This document shows, one piece after another, positions 35,398 to 45,296 of a stretch of 64,000 bases of DNA (its first letter is position 1; every line of letters starts with the position of its first letter). The DNA lies in contig CATQHI010000003.1 of assembly GCA_958295895.1 (NCBI GenBank), positions 124,001 through 188,000 on the forward strand. Reading direction: 5' to 3'. Source of the stretch: Saprospiraceae bacterium. GTDB taxonomy: Bacteria; Bacteroidota; Bacteroidia; Chitinophagales; Saprospiraceae. The translations under genes were made by a program, and so were the position numbers. The notes below the pieces were generated by a model, which was not told where the DNA came from, ran no database searches, and saw nothing but the letters and a program-made list of their open reading frames with translations.

Positions 35398-38031
35398 ATG
35401 CGTTTTTACTCAGTCGTAATTTTCTTTATTTGTTATAATTATGTTTCCGCTCAGCTGGACCCCTACCAGCGCTTTGAATTTCCCGACAATATGGGTACGG
35501 CGGAGGTACTCACACCACGGCAGTTTCTGGGGTACCGACTGGGGGAACGGTTTACTGAGTACGCCACCGCGGTTAGTTACTTCGACTACCTGGCGGAGCA
35601 AAGCCCGCGCATCAGATCCGAGCGGTACGGAAGCACTTACGAGGGACGCCCCCTGGTGCTGCTCACGGTGACTGGCCAGCGCAATATGAATCGCCTAGAG
35701 GAGATCCGCCGCAACCAACAACTGCTGGTCAATAGCTTCCGCGGCGGAAATGAACGGGAGGTACAACGGCTGCTGCAAGATCAGCCGGTCATCAATAGCT
35801 ACAGCTACAACATCCACGGCAACGAGGCCAGTAGTACCGAGGCTGCCCTCCAGGTAGCCTACGAGCTAGCCACCAGCGAGGACCCCGCCACGGTGGCCGC
35901 CCTGGATAGCAGCGTTATCCTCCTCTTTATCTGTGTCAATCCCGACGGACGCGACCGCTACGTCTACTGGTACAACGGCATGGCGCGGGCCACCGGCGGG
36001 GAGGACCCCAGCGACCTGGAGCACCACGCCCCCTGGCCCAACGGGCGAACGAACCACTACTGGTTCGACCTGAACCGTGACTGGGTGTGGGGCGTGCACC
36101 CCGAGAGCCGGGGCCATACCGGAGTTTACCAGCGCTGGATGCCCAGCGTACATACCGATTACCACGAACAGGGCTACGATGGTAACTACTTCACCGTGCC
36201 CGGCACCACGCCGCGTAACTTACTGCTCCCCGACGCCTACGAAAGCTGGGCCGATACCTTTGGCCGGGCTAACATCGCCCGCTTCGATGCCCAGGGCGTG
36301 AGCTACTTCACCCGCGATCGCTTCGATTTCTTCTACCCCAGCTACGGCAGCAGTTACCCCTCCGTCATGGGCGCCATCGGTATGCTCACCGAGCAAGGGG
36401 GGATTGCGGCGGGCCGGGCCGTGGAAACCGAGGACGGCTACGTACTCACGCTACGGCAGCGCATCTGGGACCACTACACCACCAGTATCGCCCAGGTGAA
36501 GACCGCGGCCGCCAACCGACGTGCGCTGATCGACTACAGTCTAGCTGCCTGGAACCCCCTGGCAAGCAAGGAGGGCACCACCGGCTACCTGATCGAAAAC
36601 GATGGAAGTGACTACGTGGATGACTTCGTACAGATGCTACTGCTGAACGGGGTGGAGGTAGAGCGGACTACGGAGGACCTCACCGCCACCGGCGTAAGCT
36701 ACCGCAACGGCACGGCTAGGGAGCGTACCCATCCCGCCGGGAGTCTTATCGTTGCCACCGAGCAGGCCCGCCACCTGTTCCTCAACAGCATTATGAGCCG
36801 CTCGCTGGAGATAGAAGACAGTGTAATGTACGATATGAGCACCTGGTCGGCGCCGCTGGCGTACAACCTGGAAGCCTTTAGTTTTAGCCGTCCGATTCAG
36901 GTAGATACCGAACCGGTGACTGTGATCGAGCGCCGGGGAGAGGTGACCGGACTCGGTGATCCCGGGGCGGTCTACGCCTACGCCATCGACTGGTCGCAGC
37001 GGCAGGCACCACGGGCGCTCTCCGCGCTGTGGGAAGCGGGACTGCGGGTACGCGCCGCACTGGAGCCCTTTACCGCTGACGATGGTCGTACATTTTCCGC
37101 CGGTACCCTCATCGTACTGCGGGGGCGTAACCTGGAACACGCCAACACCCTTCCGGCGCTAATGCGCCAACTCGCCGACGACCACGGACTCCAAATTCAC
37201 GCCTTCGCTACCGGTCGCATGCGGGCGGGTAACGACCTGGCCAGCACCCGCAACTTCCCGCTGCGTAACCCTCGGGTAGCTATGCTGGTAGAGCCGCCCT
37301 TCGACACCTATACGAGCGGCCAGGTGTATTTTCTCTTCGACTGGGAGACCCACCTCCCCGTAACCCGCATCCGCACCTCGCTACTGCGGCAGACGGCAGT
37401 GCCAAAATTCGGCAGCCGCTACGGCTACGCCAACCTGAATGACTACGACGTATTGATCCTGCCCGATGCCGATGACCTCGAAGCTGTCTTTGGAAAGGAG
37501 GAGCTTGCGCAGCTTAAGGTGTGGATTTCCGCCGGCGGTACCCTGGTCACCGTGGGCTCCACCGCGGAGTACTTCACCAAGACTTCCGAGTTCAATGAAC
37601 AGGAGGTGCGTAAGGCCGAGCGGGACACCAGCCAGGTGGCCGCCGACTTGACCTTTGCCGAGCGCACTAATTATTTCGGTAAACAGACCGTGCCCGGCAC
37701 CGCGTTGAACGCCTCCGTCGACGTCACCCACCCCCTTGGATTCGGCCTGAAACCGGAGGTCTACACCCTCAAGTTTGGCAGCAGCGCCCTGGTGCCGGCG
37801 GCGGAGCTACAGAGTGTAGGGCGCTACGCCACAGACTCCACCGCGCTGCTGGCCGCCGGCTACGCCAGCCAGGCAAACCTCAACCGGCTGGCGGGCAATA
37901 CCTGGGCCGGAGTGCGTACCCTCGGCCAGGGAAAGATTGTGTACCTCCTGGACAATCCTCACTACCGCATGTTCTGGCGCGGACCGAGCCGGCTGATGCA
38001 GAACGCGGTGATGATAGTGCCCGGCATGTAA
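35398..38031 (+). CDS. Secreted M14 zinc carboxypeptidase with amidotransferase-like C-terminal half
   Basis: 877 residues with signal peptide VVIFFICYNYVSAQ. The M14 domain spans ~40-370: zinc ligands in SYNIHGNEASSTEA (HxxE at about 140-143) and the third histidine in SVHTDYHEQG, the substrate-binding NPDGRDRY and the catalytic glutamate in GAIGMLTEQGG. The second half (from ~400) carries a Rossmann-like segment of the class I glutamine-amidotransferase/ThuA sort (NDYDVLILPDADDLEAVFGKEE... WISAGGTLVTVG...), a pairing common in Bacteroidota M14 proteins. Probably digests peptides or cell-wall material in the periplasm; it lacks a T9SS domain. Confidence 0.9.
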   Translation: MRFYSVVIFFICYNYVSAQLDPYQRFEFPDNMGTAEVLTPRQFLGYRLGERFTEYATAVSYFDYLAEQSPRIRSERYGSTYEGRPLVLLTVTGQRNMNRLEEIRRNQQLLVNSFRGGNEREVQRLLQDQPVINSYSYNIHGNEASSTEAALQVAYELATSEDPATVAALDSSVILLFICVNPDGRDRYVYWYNGMARATGGEDPSDLEHHAPWPNGRTNHYWFDLNRDWVWGVHPESRGHTGVYQRWMPSVHTDYHEQGYDGNYFTVPGTTPRNLLLPDAYESWADTFGRANIARFDAQGVSYFTRDRFDFFYPSYGSSYPSVMGAIGMLTEQGGIAAGRAVETEDGYVLTLRQRIWDHYTTSIAQVKTAAANRRALIDYSLAAWNPLASKEGTTGYLIENDGSDYVDDFVQMLLLNGVEVERTTEDLTATGVSYRNGTARERTHPAGSLIVATEQARHLFLNSIMSRSLEIEDSVMYDMSTWSAPLAYNLEAFSFSRPIQVDTEPVTVIERRGEVTGLGDPGAVYAYAIDWSQRQAPRALSALWEAGLRVRAALEPFTADDGRTFSAGTLIVLRGRNLEHANTLPALMRQLADDHGLQIHAFATGRMRAGNDLASTRNFPLRNPRVAMLVEPPFDTYTSGQVYFLFDWETHLPVTRIRTSLLRQTAVPKFGSRYGYANLNDYDVLILPDADDLEAVFGKEELAQLKVWISAGGTLVTVGSTAEYFTKTSEFNEQEVRKAERDTSQVAADLTFAERTNYFGKQTVPGTALNASVDVTHPLGFGLKPEVYTLKFGSSALVPAAELQSVGRYATDSTALLAAGYASQANLNRLAGNTWAGVRTLGQGKIVYLLDNPHYRMFWRGPSRLMQNAVMIVPGM

Positions 38032-38097
38032 GGTTGCGCTCCGCCAGCAACACCAACCCCCCACTTTCGTTGTAGGTACATTAAACTTAACCCCCCC

Positions 38098-38895
38098 ATG
38101 CTTAAATCTCCCCACCACCTCCTTTGCACCTGCGCACTCGCCCTCCTTACCCTGAGTTGTGGCGAGCAGCCCAACGCTACCGCTGCCAACACTGCCCTTT
38201 CTACTCCTCCGCAGGGTAGCAGTATGGCCGATACCGTGGCGATTCATCCGATCTTCCACGCCTCGACGGTGCTCACCCAGGGGGACCGAGTGATCTTCGT
38301 GGACCCCTACAACGGGGCGGCGCGCTACACCAGCTACGGCGCGCCCGATATGGTGCTGATCACCCACACCCACCCCGATCATTTGGACACCGCCACGCTA
38401 GCCGGACTCGACCTCAGTGCCGCTACCCTGATTGCCCCCCAGGCCGTGATCGACGCACTGACCGATAACCCCTTTGCTGCAACCTACGCACTAGCTAATG
38501 GCGAAGACTTTAGCACGGACGACGTGACCGTCACCGCCGTAGCGGCCTACAATCCGCCGCCCAAGGAGAACTTTCATCCTGAGGGCAAATTCAACGGCTA
38601 CGTAGTAGAGATGGGCGGCAAACGCTACTACTTTAGCGGCGATACGGAGGGCGTGGACGAGATGCGGGCGCTGGAAAACATCGATGTAGCCTTCGTGTGC
38701 ATGAACCTGCCCTACACGATGGATATCGAACAGGCCGCCAGCGCCGTTGCGGACTTTGCCCCACGGGTGGTCTACCCCTACCACTACCGCAATCAGGACG
38801 AGACGAAGAGCGACGTCGAAGCCTTCCGCCGCATGGTGCAGGAGGCAAATCCGGACATCGAGGTACGGCTAGAAAACTGGTACCCGGCCAAGTAG
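38098..38895 (+). CDS. Metallo-beta-lactamase-fold lipoprotein (UlaG-like)
   Basis: 265 residues. LLCTCALALLTLSC is a lipoprotein signal (lipobox LLTLSC). The MBL fold has HTHPDHLDTATL (HxHxDH), the later ligand in YYFSGDTEGVDEM, and VVYPYHYRNQDE near the end. The arrangement resembles UlaG/L-ascorbate-6-phosphate-lactonase-type hydrolases and NAPE-PLD relatives, without a definite substrate. As a lipoprotein it acts outside the cytoplasm. Its stop abuts the stop of the convergent lipoprotein gene directly. Confidence 0.87.
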   Translation: MLKSPHHLLCTCALALLTLSCGEQPNATAANTALSTPPQGSSMADTVAIHPIFHASTVLTQGDRVIFVDPYNGAARYTSYGAPDMVLITHTHPDHLDTATLAGLDLSAATLIAPQAVIDALTDNPFAATYALANGEDFSTDDVTVTAVAAYNPPPKENFHPEGKFNGYVVEMGGKRYYFSGDTEGVDEMRALENIDVAFVCMNLPYTMDIEQAASAVADFAPRVVYPYHYRNQDETKSDVEAFRRMVQEANPDIEVRLENWYPAK

Positions 38896-39435
38896 CTAGT
38901 CACAGCTATAGCTGCCCTGCTTACCCACCTGAAGGACCGTTTGCGGACCCAGCGCTCCGCGGAGTTCCGGTCCGGTTTGCTCGATGAGCTTCCCCTCGTA
39001 GTAGTACCTAGTTTCTAGTGTCGGCAGGCTACTGCCCTGCTCCGTCGGCGGATCGCTGGCCAGGGCGGCAAAGTACACCTCGCCGTCCTCCAGGTAATAC
39101 ACCTCGGTGTAGACCAGCGTAGGTTGGGGTGGGGTAGCAAGGTGGTCTGCTTTCACCAGGTCATCTCCGAGGTAACAGCGGGTGAATACGCCACCGCGTT
39201 CCTGCCCCGCGCAGTCGTAGCGGATGGTATCACAGCGTAGTCTGCCCTCCAGGTACATCCGGTCTACCCGGTCGACCCGCTGCTGGGCGAAACTGCGCTG
39301 TGCGTTGGCATCGCCGGCCTCGCTGCTGAGGCCGGGACCGGCCACCTCCGTATCTGAAGTAGGCGGTGGGGGAGTGCCTTCGTTACCGCAGGAGCAACAG
39401 CAAACAACTAGTAGGAAGTAGGTGAGTCGGTACAT
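38896..39435 (-). CDS. Lipoprotein of unknown function
   Basis: 179 residues from ATG 39435: MYRLTYFLLVVCCCSCGNEG is a lipoprotein signal with several cysteines at the lipobox. A Thr/Pro-rich linker follows. The mature part holds RVDRMYLEGRLRCDTIRYDCAGQERGG and repeated tyrosine-rich strands (YTEVYYLEDGEVYFAALAS, LETRYYYEGKLIEQ), a pattern found in small beta-sheet lipoproteins. No family recognised. The longer reading frame upstream belongs to the neighbouring TIM-barrel gene's shadow. Confidence 0.6.
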   Translation of the reverse strand: MYRLTYFLLVVCCCSCGNEGTPPPPTSDTEVAGPGLSSEAGDANAQRSFAQQRVDRVDRMYLEGRLRCDTIRYDCAGQERGGVFTRCYLGDDLVKADHLATPPQPTLVYTEVYYLEDGEVYFAALASDPPTEQGSSLPTLETRYYYEGKLIEQTGPELRGALGPQTVLQVGKQGSYSCD

Positions 39436-39442
39436 AGGGCGT

Positions 39443-40360
39443 TTACTTCGCCACAATATCCACTTTCCGGTACGCTTCGAGCACGGCCTGTTCGCCGGCC
39501 TCACCCTCCAGGCTATTACCGTGCTCCATGCCGTACACGCCGGTAAAGCCCTTTTCGTGAATGTGCTCCAGCACGCGGCTGTAGTTGATCTCTCCGGTGG
39601 TGGGTTCCTTGCGGCCGGGGTTATCCCCGATCTGGAAGTAGGCGATCTCCTCCCAGGCCGCATCGATGTTCGGGATCAGGTTACCCTCCTGAATCTGCTG
39701 GTGATAGATGTCGAAGAGGATCTTACAGCTCGGGCTACCCACGGCCCGGCAGACGGCGTAGGCCTGAGCGGCCTTATTCAGGAATAGTCCCGGGTGGTCC
39801 CGGTAGTTAAGGGGTTCGAGCACCATCACCAGGTCGTGGGGTTCCAGAATGGCGGCGCCCTGCTTCAGGGTTTCCACCACGTTGGCCATCTGGTAGAAGG
39901 GCTCCAGGCGCAGCTGCACGAAGCCCGGCACGACGGTCATGTGCTTGGCGTTGCAGCGTTTGGCTACTTCCACGGCCGCCTCAATATCCTTTAGGAAGGC
40001 ATCTCGGTGCTCGCCGGCCCCGTTGGTCAGGGTGGGCTCGGTCCAGTTGATGGTATTGGCGACGAACACGCCCATGCTCATGCCGCGCTGGGCGAGTAGC
40101 TCGCCAATTTTGGTCTGCATGGCCACCTCACGCTTGGGCATCCCGTTGTCCTCCCAGGCGTGAAAGCCGAGATCGGCCGCGTAGTTGATCTGGTCCAGAA
40201 CATCGGCTCCGGCGCTGGCCCGGAACATCCCATCGTGGGGCGCAAAGGCCAGGGTGAAGGGCGGGGCCGCGGGTGCAGCCTGCGTGGAAGAGCCTCCGAA
40301 GGCGAGGGGAGAAAGACCCAGAGCGGCTCCGGTTAGTTTGATGGCGTGGCGGCGTTTCAT
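39443..40360 (-). CDS. Tat-exported sugar isomerase/epimerase-like TIM barrel (hydroxypyruvate isomerase-like)
   Basis: 305 residues. The start MKRRHAIKLTGAALGLSPLAF has a twin-arginine-like RR motif and a hydrophobic stretch ending at TQAAP, so it is probably exported folded by Tat. The rest is an AP-endonuclease-2/xylose-isomerase-like barrel: FHAWEDNGMPKREV, LVMVLEPLNYRDHPGLFL, KILFDIYHQQIQEG, AYFQIGDNPGRKEPTTGEINY, VYGMEHGNS, with metal-binding Glu, Asp, His and Glu in these motifs. Closest in style to hydroxypyruvate isomerase, but periplasmic members in Bacteroidota are usually suspected to act on 3-keto sugars. It is divergent from the DUF1080/PA14 gene. Confidence 0.85.
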   Translation of the reverse strand: MKRRHAIKLTGAALGLSPLAFGGSSTQAAPAAPPFTLAFAPHDGMFRASAGADVLDQINYAADLGFHAWEDNGMPKREVAMQTKIGELLAQRGMSMGVFVANTINWTEPTLTNGAGEHRDAFLKDIEAAVEVAKRCNAKHMTVVPGFVQLRLEPFYQMANVVETLKQGAAILEPHDLVMVLEPLNYRDHPGLFLNKAAQAYAVCRAVGSPSCKILFDIYHQQIQEGNLIPNIDAAWEEIAYFQIGDNPGRKEPTTGEINYSRVLEHIHEKGFTGVYGMEHGNSLEGEAGEQAVLEAYRKVDIVAK

Positions 40361-40416
40361 ATCGACGAGTTTACGCCAAGCTAGTAAATAAATCGGTACT
40401 TCCGTTACATTTGGGC

Positions 40417-42127
40417 ATGCCGAAGTTTTTCCCGTTCGTTATCCTGAGTTGCCTACTGGCGTGTAGTTCCGACCCTCTGGACGTACAGACCATCGAAACG
40501 GAGGAGACCGCAACGACCGACGGACTGACCGCGCTGGCGGAACTACCCAGTGGAGAAGGATGGACCGCGGAAAATGGCGTACTTACCGCTACGGGCCCCG
40601 CGACCATCGAGTTGTTGCCGGAGCACGGTGCGCTGACCCTGGCCTTCAGCTTTCGCTACGATGCGGGGGCGCAGGCCGAGTTGCTGCTCGACAGCAGTTT
40701 TGCTATCCAGCTGCCGGCGCTGGAGCTGGGCGATTCCGCCGTGCGGCGCAGCAACACGGCACCCTCGCCGGGAATGTGGCAAGACCTGGAGCTAGCTTAC
40801 CAGCCCGCCCGCGGCGAGGCACCCGCCCTGCTGGTGGCTGCCTACCTAAACGGCAATCTAGTGTACTACCAGGAAACGCTGGCGAGCGGTGGGCAGGGTG
40901 ACGGGCCGCTGGTGCTAAACCTACAGTCGGGCACGCTGTCCATTACGGGTTTACGGAGTTCCGACCGGGCGGGCAAATCCTCCAGCCTGGCGAGCAACGG
41001 GGAGGTCGAGCTTAACCTGCCACTGATCCACTACGCCTACTATCCCATCGACGATAAGCCCGAGGACGTGACGAACTGGGGGACCATGACGCCTACTCGG
41101 GAGGGCTACATCGGCCGCTTCGACCTGGGCGCCATCCGCGATCGCCCCACGGCCTACGCGGTGCGCTTCACCTCACAGCTCGACGTACCCAGGGCTGGTG
41201 AGTACACCTTTACGATGTTCTCCCCCTCCAGTACCCGCTTTTATATTGACGATCGGCCGGTGGTCGACCTTGGGGGGCGTAGTGACGAATTCGAGGGCAA
41301 AGGCTCCATTCAGCTCAGCGAAGGCACCCACGAGGTACGTATTGACCACTACCAGTACGGCGGCTGGAACCGGCTGAACCTGGCCTACCTGAACGGTAAG
41401 GGAGAGGCGGTGAGCTTCAACGACCTGCCGGAGGGACGCCCGGTTACCACTCCGCCGGCGGGGGAGGGCCTGGAGCTGGAAACTGACGAACGGCCCTACC
41501 TGCTGCGTAGCTTCCTCAACTTTCCACCCACGCGGATATATGACTTTGCCGAAAAGCGCACCCACGTGGTGAACGTCGGTGAGGCCGGCGGTCCCCACTA
41601 CAGCTACGACCTGCACAACGGAAGTCTACTGCAAATGTGGCGGGGCGGTTTTGTGGACGTAGGCGATATGTGGGTCGGACGGGGCGAGCCGCAAACCGCC
41701 CGGGCCCTGGGTAGTGTCGTGGCCCTTCGACGGTCGGCCGCAGTGGTCCGAAGACGGAAACGAATGGCCGGATACCCTGGCCGAGCTACGCCACCTGCGG
41801 TACGAGCTCGACCAAACCGGTCGGCCCACCTTCTTTTTTGACCTGGAAGGCAGCACGGTCACCGACCGCATCCTACCTGACGGGGCGGGCCTACTCCGTA
41901 CGCTGACCAACACCGGCGGAGAGGGCACCGTCTACACCCAACTCGCCTCCGCGCGTGGAATTCGGGAGACCGGACCGGGTACCTTCGAACTTCAGGGCCC
42001 GGGCGCTGCCATTTCCGTTCAGGACCTGGCTGCCGGCGGCCTCCGTATCCTACAGGGGGATCGAACGAGCCGCCTGGTCGCCGAGCTACCCGCCGGGGAG
42101 CACATCAGCTACCGCATCGACTGGTAA
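40417..42127 (+). CDS. Lipoprotein with DUF1080-like and PA14 domains (one frameshift)
   Basis: From ATG 40417, signal peptide MPKFFPFVILSCLLAC (lipobox LLAC). Residues ~30-190 resemble DUF1080, the 3-keto-disaccharide hydrolase/laminin-G-like fold (SGEGWTAENGVLTATG, LTLAFSFRYDAGAQAELLL); ~230-345 is a PA14 domain (GEYTFTMFSPSSTRFYIDDRPVVDLGG, LSEGTHEVRIDHYQYGGWNRL). A C-terminal part (~370-570) with SLLQMWRGGFVDVGDMWVGRGE is found next to sorbosone-dehydrogenase-like proteins. The first frame ends at 41841; a single extra C in GGCCCTTC (about 41721) moves the continuation FDGRPQWSEDGNEWPDTLAEL to another frame that ends at 42127. Corrected length about 569. Confidence 0.75.
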
Positions 42128-42186
42128 GGTCGGCAGCACAACCAGCTGCCGTTGCTTCATTTTATAGGGTATTCAATCTGATCGAC

Positions 42187-44110
42187 ATGCAACTACTTCG
42201 CCTAACCGTTTTTCTGCTTTGTGCCTTCCAGCTTGTGGCCCAGGATGAGTCGGACTTTTACGCCCTGGAAAAGATCGCTATCCCCGAAGAGATCAAGCTC
42301 GAGGTCGGCGGTATGGACTTTCTGCCCAACGGCGATCTTGCCGTCTGCACCCGTCGGGGGGAGGTGTTCATGATCAGCGATCCCGCCGGGGCTGCCAACT
42401 ACTCGCTCTTTGCCCGGGGCCTCCACGAACCGCTCGGTCTGACGGCACACGATGGGGCTATTTACATTGCACAGCGGGGTGAGATCACCCGGTTGACCGA
42501 CCGCGACGGCGATGGAACGGCCGATGTGTACGAAACGGGTCAACGAACTTCCGCTCACCGGCAACTACCACGAATACCACTACGGCCCCCTCTTCCGCCC
42601 TGACGGCAGCATGATGACGACCCGCAACGTTGGGTGGGAAGGGCGCGGCGTCAGTAAGTCCGAATTCCGGGGCTGGATGATGCAGTACGATCCGGCCAGT
42701 AATAAGCTCATTCCCTACGCCGCGGGTATGCGGAGCCCCGCCGGCTTCGGCACCAACCTGGAGGGCGACATCTTCGTGGCCGAAAACCAGGGAGACTGGA
42801 TCGGCTCCGGCCGCATCACCCACCTCGATAAGGGAGACTTCGCCGGTCACCCGGCCAGCCTGCGCTGGAGTGGCACGGAGGGGAGCACCGTCGAGCTGAA
42901 GGAGGAGGACCTGAACGATGACTTTCGGACCATGTATAATGCTCGCGAAAAGTTAGGCAAGGTCAAACTCCCCGCCGTATGGTTTCCGCACGGTATCCTG
43001 GGCATATCTACTGCCGCCGTTATTGCCGACCGCACGGAGGGCGCCTTCGGTCCCTTTGCCGGGCAGCTGCTGGTGAGCGATCAGGGGCAGAGTAAAATCA
43101 TGCGTGTGGCCCTGGAGAAGGTGGACGGGGAGTACCAGGGCGTCGTATTTCCCTTCCGGGAAGGGTTCAGCTCAGGACTGATCCGACTAAACTTTGCCTC
43201 CGATAATACGCTGTACGCCGGCCAGACCGCCCGCGGTTGGGCGGCCACCGGTGGCGAACAGTACGCCCTGGAACGACTGAAGTGGACGGGCAAAACGCCC
43301 TTTGAAATGTATGCCGTACGGGCCACCGCCGATGGGTTCGACATCGAATTTACGAAGCCCATTGCCGCCGGTGATGTCCGACCCTCCGCCTTCGCCATCC
43401 AGAACTTCACCTACCTCTACCACCACAATTACGGTAGCCCGGTCGTGGATATCGAGGACAACGCCATCACTTCCGCCCAGTTGCTGGATGATGGCAAAAC
43501 GGTTCGGCTCAACGTAGAGGGCCTTCGCGCCGGCTACATCTATGAGATGAAGGTCTCCGGCTTGCGTAGCGAGGACAACGACAATTTACTCCATGACTAC
43601 GGCTACTACACACTAAATGCCGTTCCCGGTGGGGGTAGCGGGGAGTCACTAGCAGCTGCCGGTGAAGTAGCCGAGGACCCAACCGCCAGCAAGCGACCCA
43701 CCAGCATGCCCGCAGACTGGAACGGCACCTTTGACGAGGAGATTACCCTCGAATCCGCCCTCGGTATGCGCTTCAAGCAGCAGTACCTGACCGCCACCCC
43801 CGGGGCTAAGATTAAATTTACCTTTCGTAATCCCGATGATATGGAGCACAACTTCGTGCTTACGAGCGGGAAGATGGGCGATAAGGTAGGCCTTGCCGCC
43901 GCTGATCTAGGACTTAAGGGTGCCGCCTCCGACTACATCCCCGATATGCCGGAAGTGCTCGTCCACACCCAGCTCGTTGCCCCCGAAACCGAGGACACCA
44001 TCTACTTCACCGCCCCCACCGAGCCCGGCACCTACGAGTATATCTGCACCGTCCCCGGCCACTACAAAGTTATGCGCGGCATCCTAGTCGTCAAGGGCCC
44101 CGCCAGCTAG
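42187..44110 (+). CDS. Secreted sorbosone dehydrogenase-like beta-propeller fused to a cupredoxin (auracyanin-like) domain (one frameshift)
   Basis: Signal peptide MQLLRLTVFLLCAFQLVAQ, then a six-bladed propeller of the PQQ/L-sorbosone dehydrogenase type (IAIPEEIKLEVGGMDFLPNGDLAVCTRRGEV, FARGLHEPLGLT, GSMMTTRNVG, MRSPAGFGTNLEGDIFVAENQGDW). The C-terminal ~130 residues are a blue copper domain with ligands His in DMEHNFVLTSG, and Cys, His and Met in YICTVPGHYKVMRG. The frame breaks near 42536: ACGGGTC lacks one G (ETGVNELPLTGNY restored). No CxxCH haem site is seen. Fusion suggests that electrons from sugar oxidation go straight to a copper carrier. 59 bases after the DUF1080/PA14 gene. Confidence 0.85.
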
Positions 44111-44159
44111 TACGATGCTGCCTCCGGCAGCGATGTTGAGCGCAGTCTACGACTGCGAG

Positions 44160-45296
44160 TCACGCTTTTTCTACCACTACACTCACCACATTGCCCCCGA
44201 ACCCAGTCGCATTCACCAGTATGCTATTCGGGGCGAGATCGCTTTTTTCATCCACCGCCGCAGAATAAGGCAAGCCCACCACCCGCCCCGCCTCCAGCAT
44301 CTGCACCCCCGCCACCAACCCCAGCGGCCCACTCGCCCCAAAGGTGTGCCCCGTAGCCCACTTTAGGGACGTAACGGTCGGATCAGCCCCGCGTTCTCCA
44401 AACACCGCGCCGATTGCCGCCCGCTCCGCTGCATCCCCCCGCCGTGTCCCCGGCGCGTGGGCAATCACTATGTCAGGAAGCTCACTCATCCCAATTGCTT
44501 GGTGCATAGCCCGTTGTAGACCTTCACCCGTAGGCGTTATACCGGTTTTACTTACCCCCGCCTCCCGGCAAAACCCTACCTCCAGGGTAGGGACCAAAGC
44601 AGTTGCCCCTACCAACTCCAGTGCCAAGAAGGCAGCCCCCTCACCGACCACCATACCTGATGGCGGACTAGCCAGGGGCCGGCAGGCATACTGCGTGTTC
44701 GCGTCAACCCAGGCGTACACGCGTAGGGCGCGTAGTTGTTCCAGCGTGAAGGGCGTTAGGGGCGCTTCGGTACCCCCAACCAGCACCCGCTCCGCCATAC
44801 CGGAACGGAGCAGCGCCACTCCGTGCAGCAGCGCGTGCAGACCCGACGAACAGGTCACGCTTAGACTGGACGCGATCTGCTCTACCCCAAAATACTCCGC
44901 CAGGGTAAAGCCAATGCTTCCCAGGGTGGTAGCCGGCGAAGTGCGGGGCGGTACCGTCCCCTCCCGGCTGAATGTACCGTAGCCTTTCTCCCACGCCTGG
45001 GTAGGACCGCGGGAGCAGCCCACTAAAATTGAAAAATCTTTACCGGACCACCCCGCCGCCGCCACCGCCTGATCCGCAGCGTGCAGGGCCAGTAACCCTG
45101 TGCGATCGACCGCGTAGCCGGCGGTAAATGTAGCAATGGTGGGGCGAGCGGGAAGCTGTGCTACGGGGTAGATTGGCAGGCCAGTCACCTTGTCTACCTT
45201 CCAGGTGGTTAGCTTCTGCTCGTAGGTGTTCCAGCTACTTGCAGCATCGGTACCCGCCGCCGATACCGTACCCATGCCGACTATTCCTACTCGCAT
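44160..45296 (-). CDS. Beta-ketoacyl synthase (KAS I/II-like)
   Basis: 378 residues from ATG 45296. Decarboxylative condensing enzyme of the thiolase fold: active-site cysteine in SLSVTCSSGLHALLHG, first histidine region IAHAPGTRRGDAAE (usual HGTGT), lysine/second histidine in SLKWATGHTFGASG, and the ending NATGFGGNVVSVVV. It carries the ketoacyl-synthase family pattern but is shorter than FabF (~410). Start and BioF stop share a base (TGATG), a sign of translational coupling. Whether it acts in pimeloyl formation, in sphingolipid/aminolipid supply or in a small polyketide is not decidable. Confidence 0.9.
   Translation of the reverse strand: MRVGIVGMGTVSAAGTDAASSWNTYEQKLTTWKVDKVTGLPIYPVAQLPARPTIATFTAGYAVDRTGLLALHAADQAVAAAGWSGKDFSILVGCSRGPTQAWEKGYGTFSREGTVPPRTSPATTLGSIGFTLAEYFGVEQIASSLSVTCSSGLHALLHGVALLRSGMAERVLVGGTEAPLTPFTLEQLRALRVYAWVDANTQYACRPLASPPSGMVVGEGAAFLALELVGATALVPTLEVGFCREAGVSKTGITPTGEGLQRAMHQAIGMSELPDIVIAHAPGTRRGDAAERAAIGAVFGERGADPTVTSLKWATGHTFGASGPLGLVAGVQMLEAGRVVGLPYSAAVDEKSDLAPNSILVNATGFGGNVVSVVVEKA

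Noticed and set aside
40261-40283. Further CGGGGCCGCGGGTGCA-type match to the promoter motif
   Set aside because: It lies in the coding region of the TIM-barrel gene, as does a similar match at 54786 in the ZIP gene; both are explained by Ala/Gly/Pro codons.
44115-44366. 83-codon plus-strand frame after the cupredoxin gene
   Set aside because: Overlaps the end of the ketosynthase gene in antisense and lacks any family pattern.
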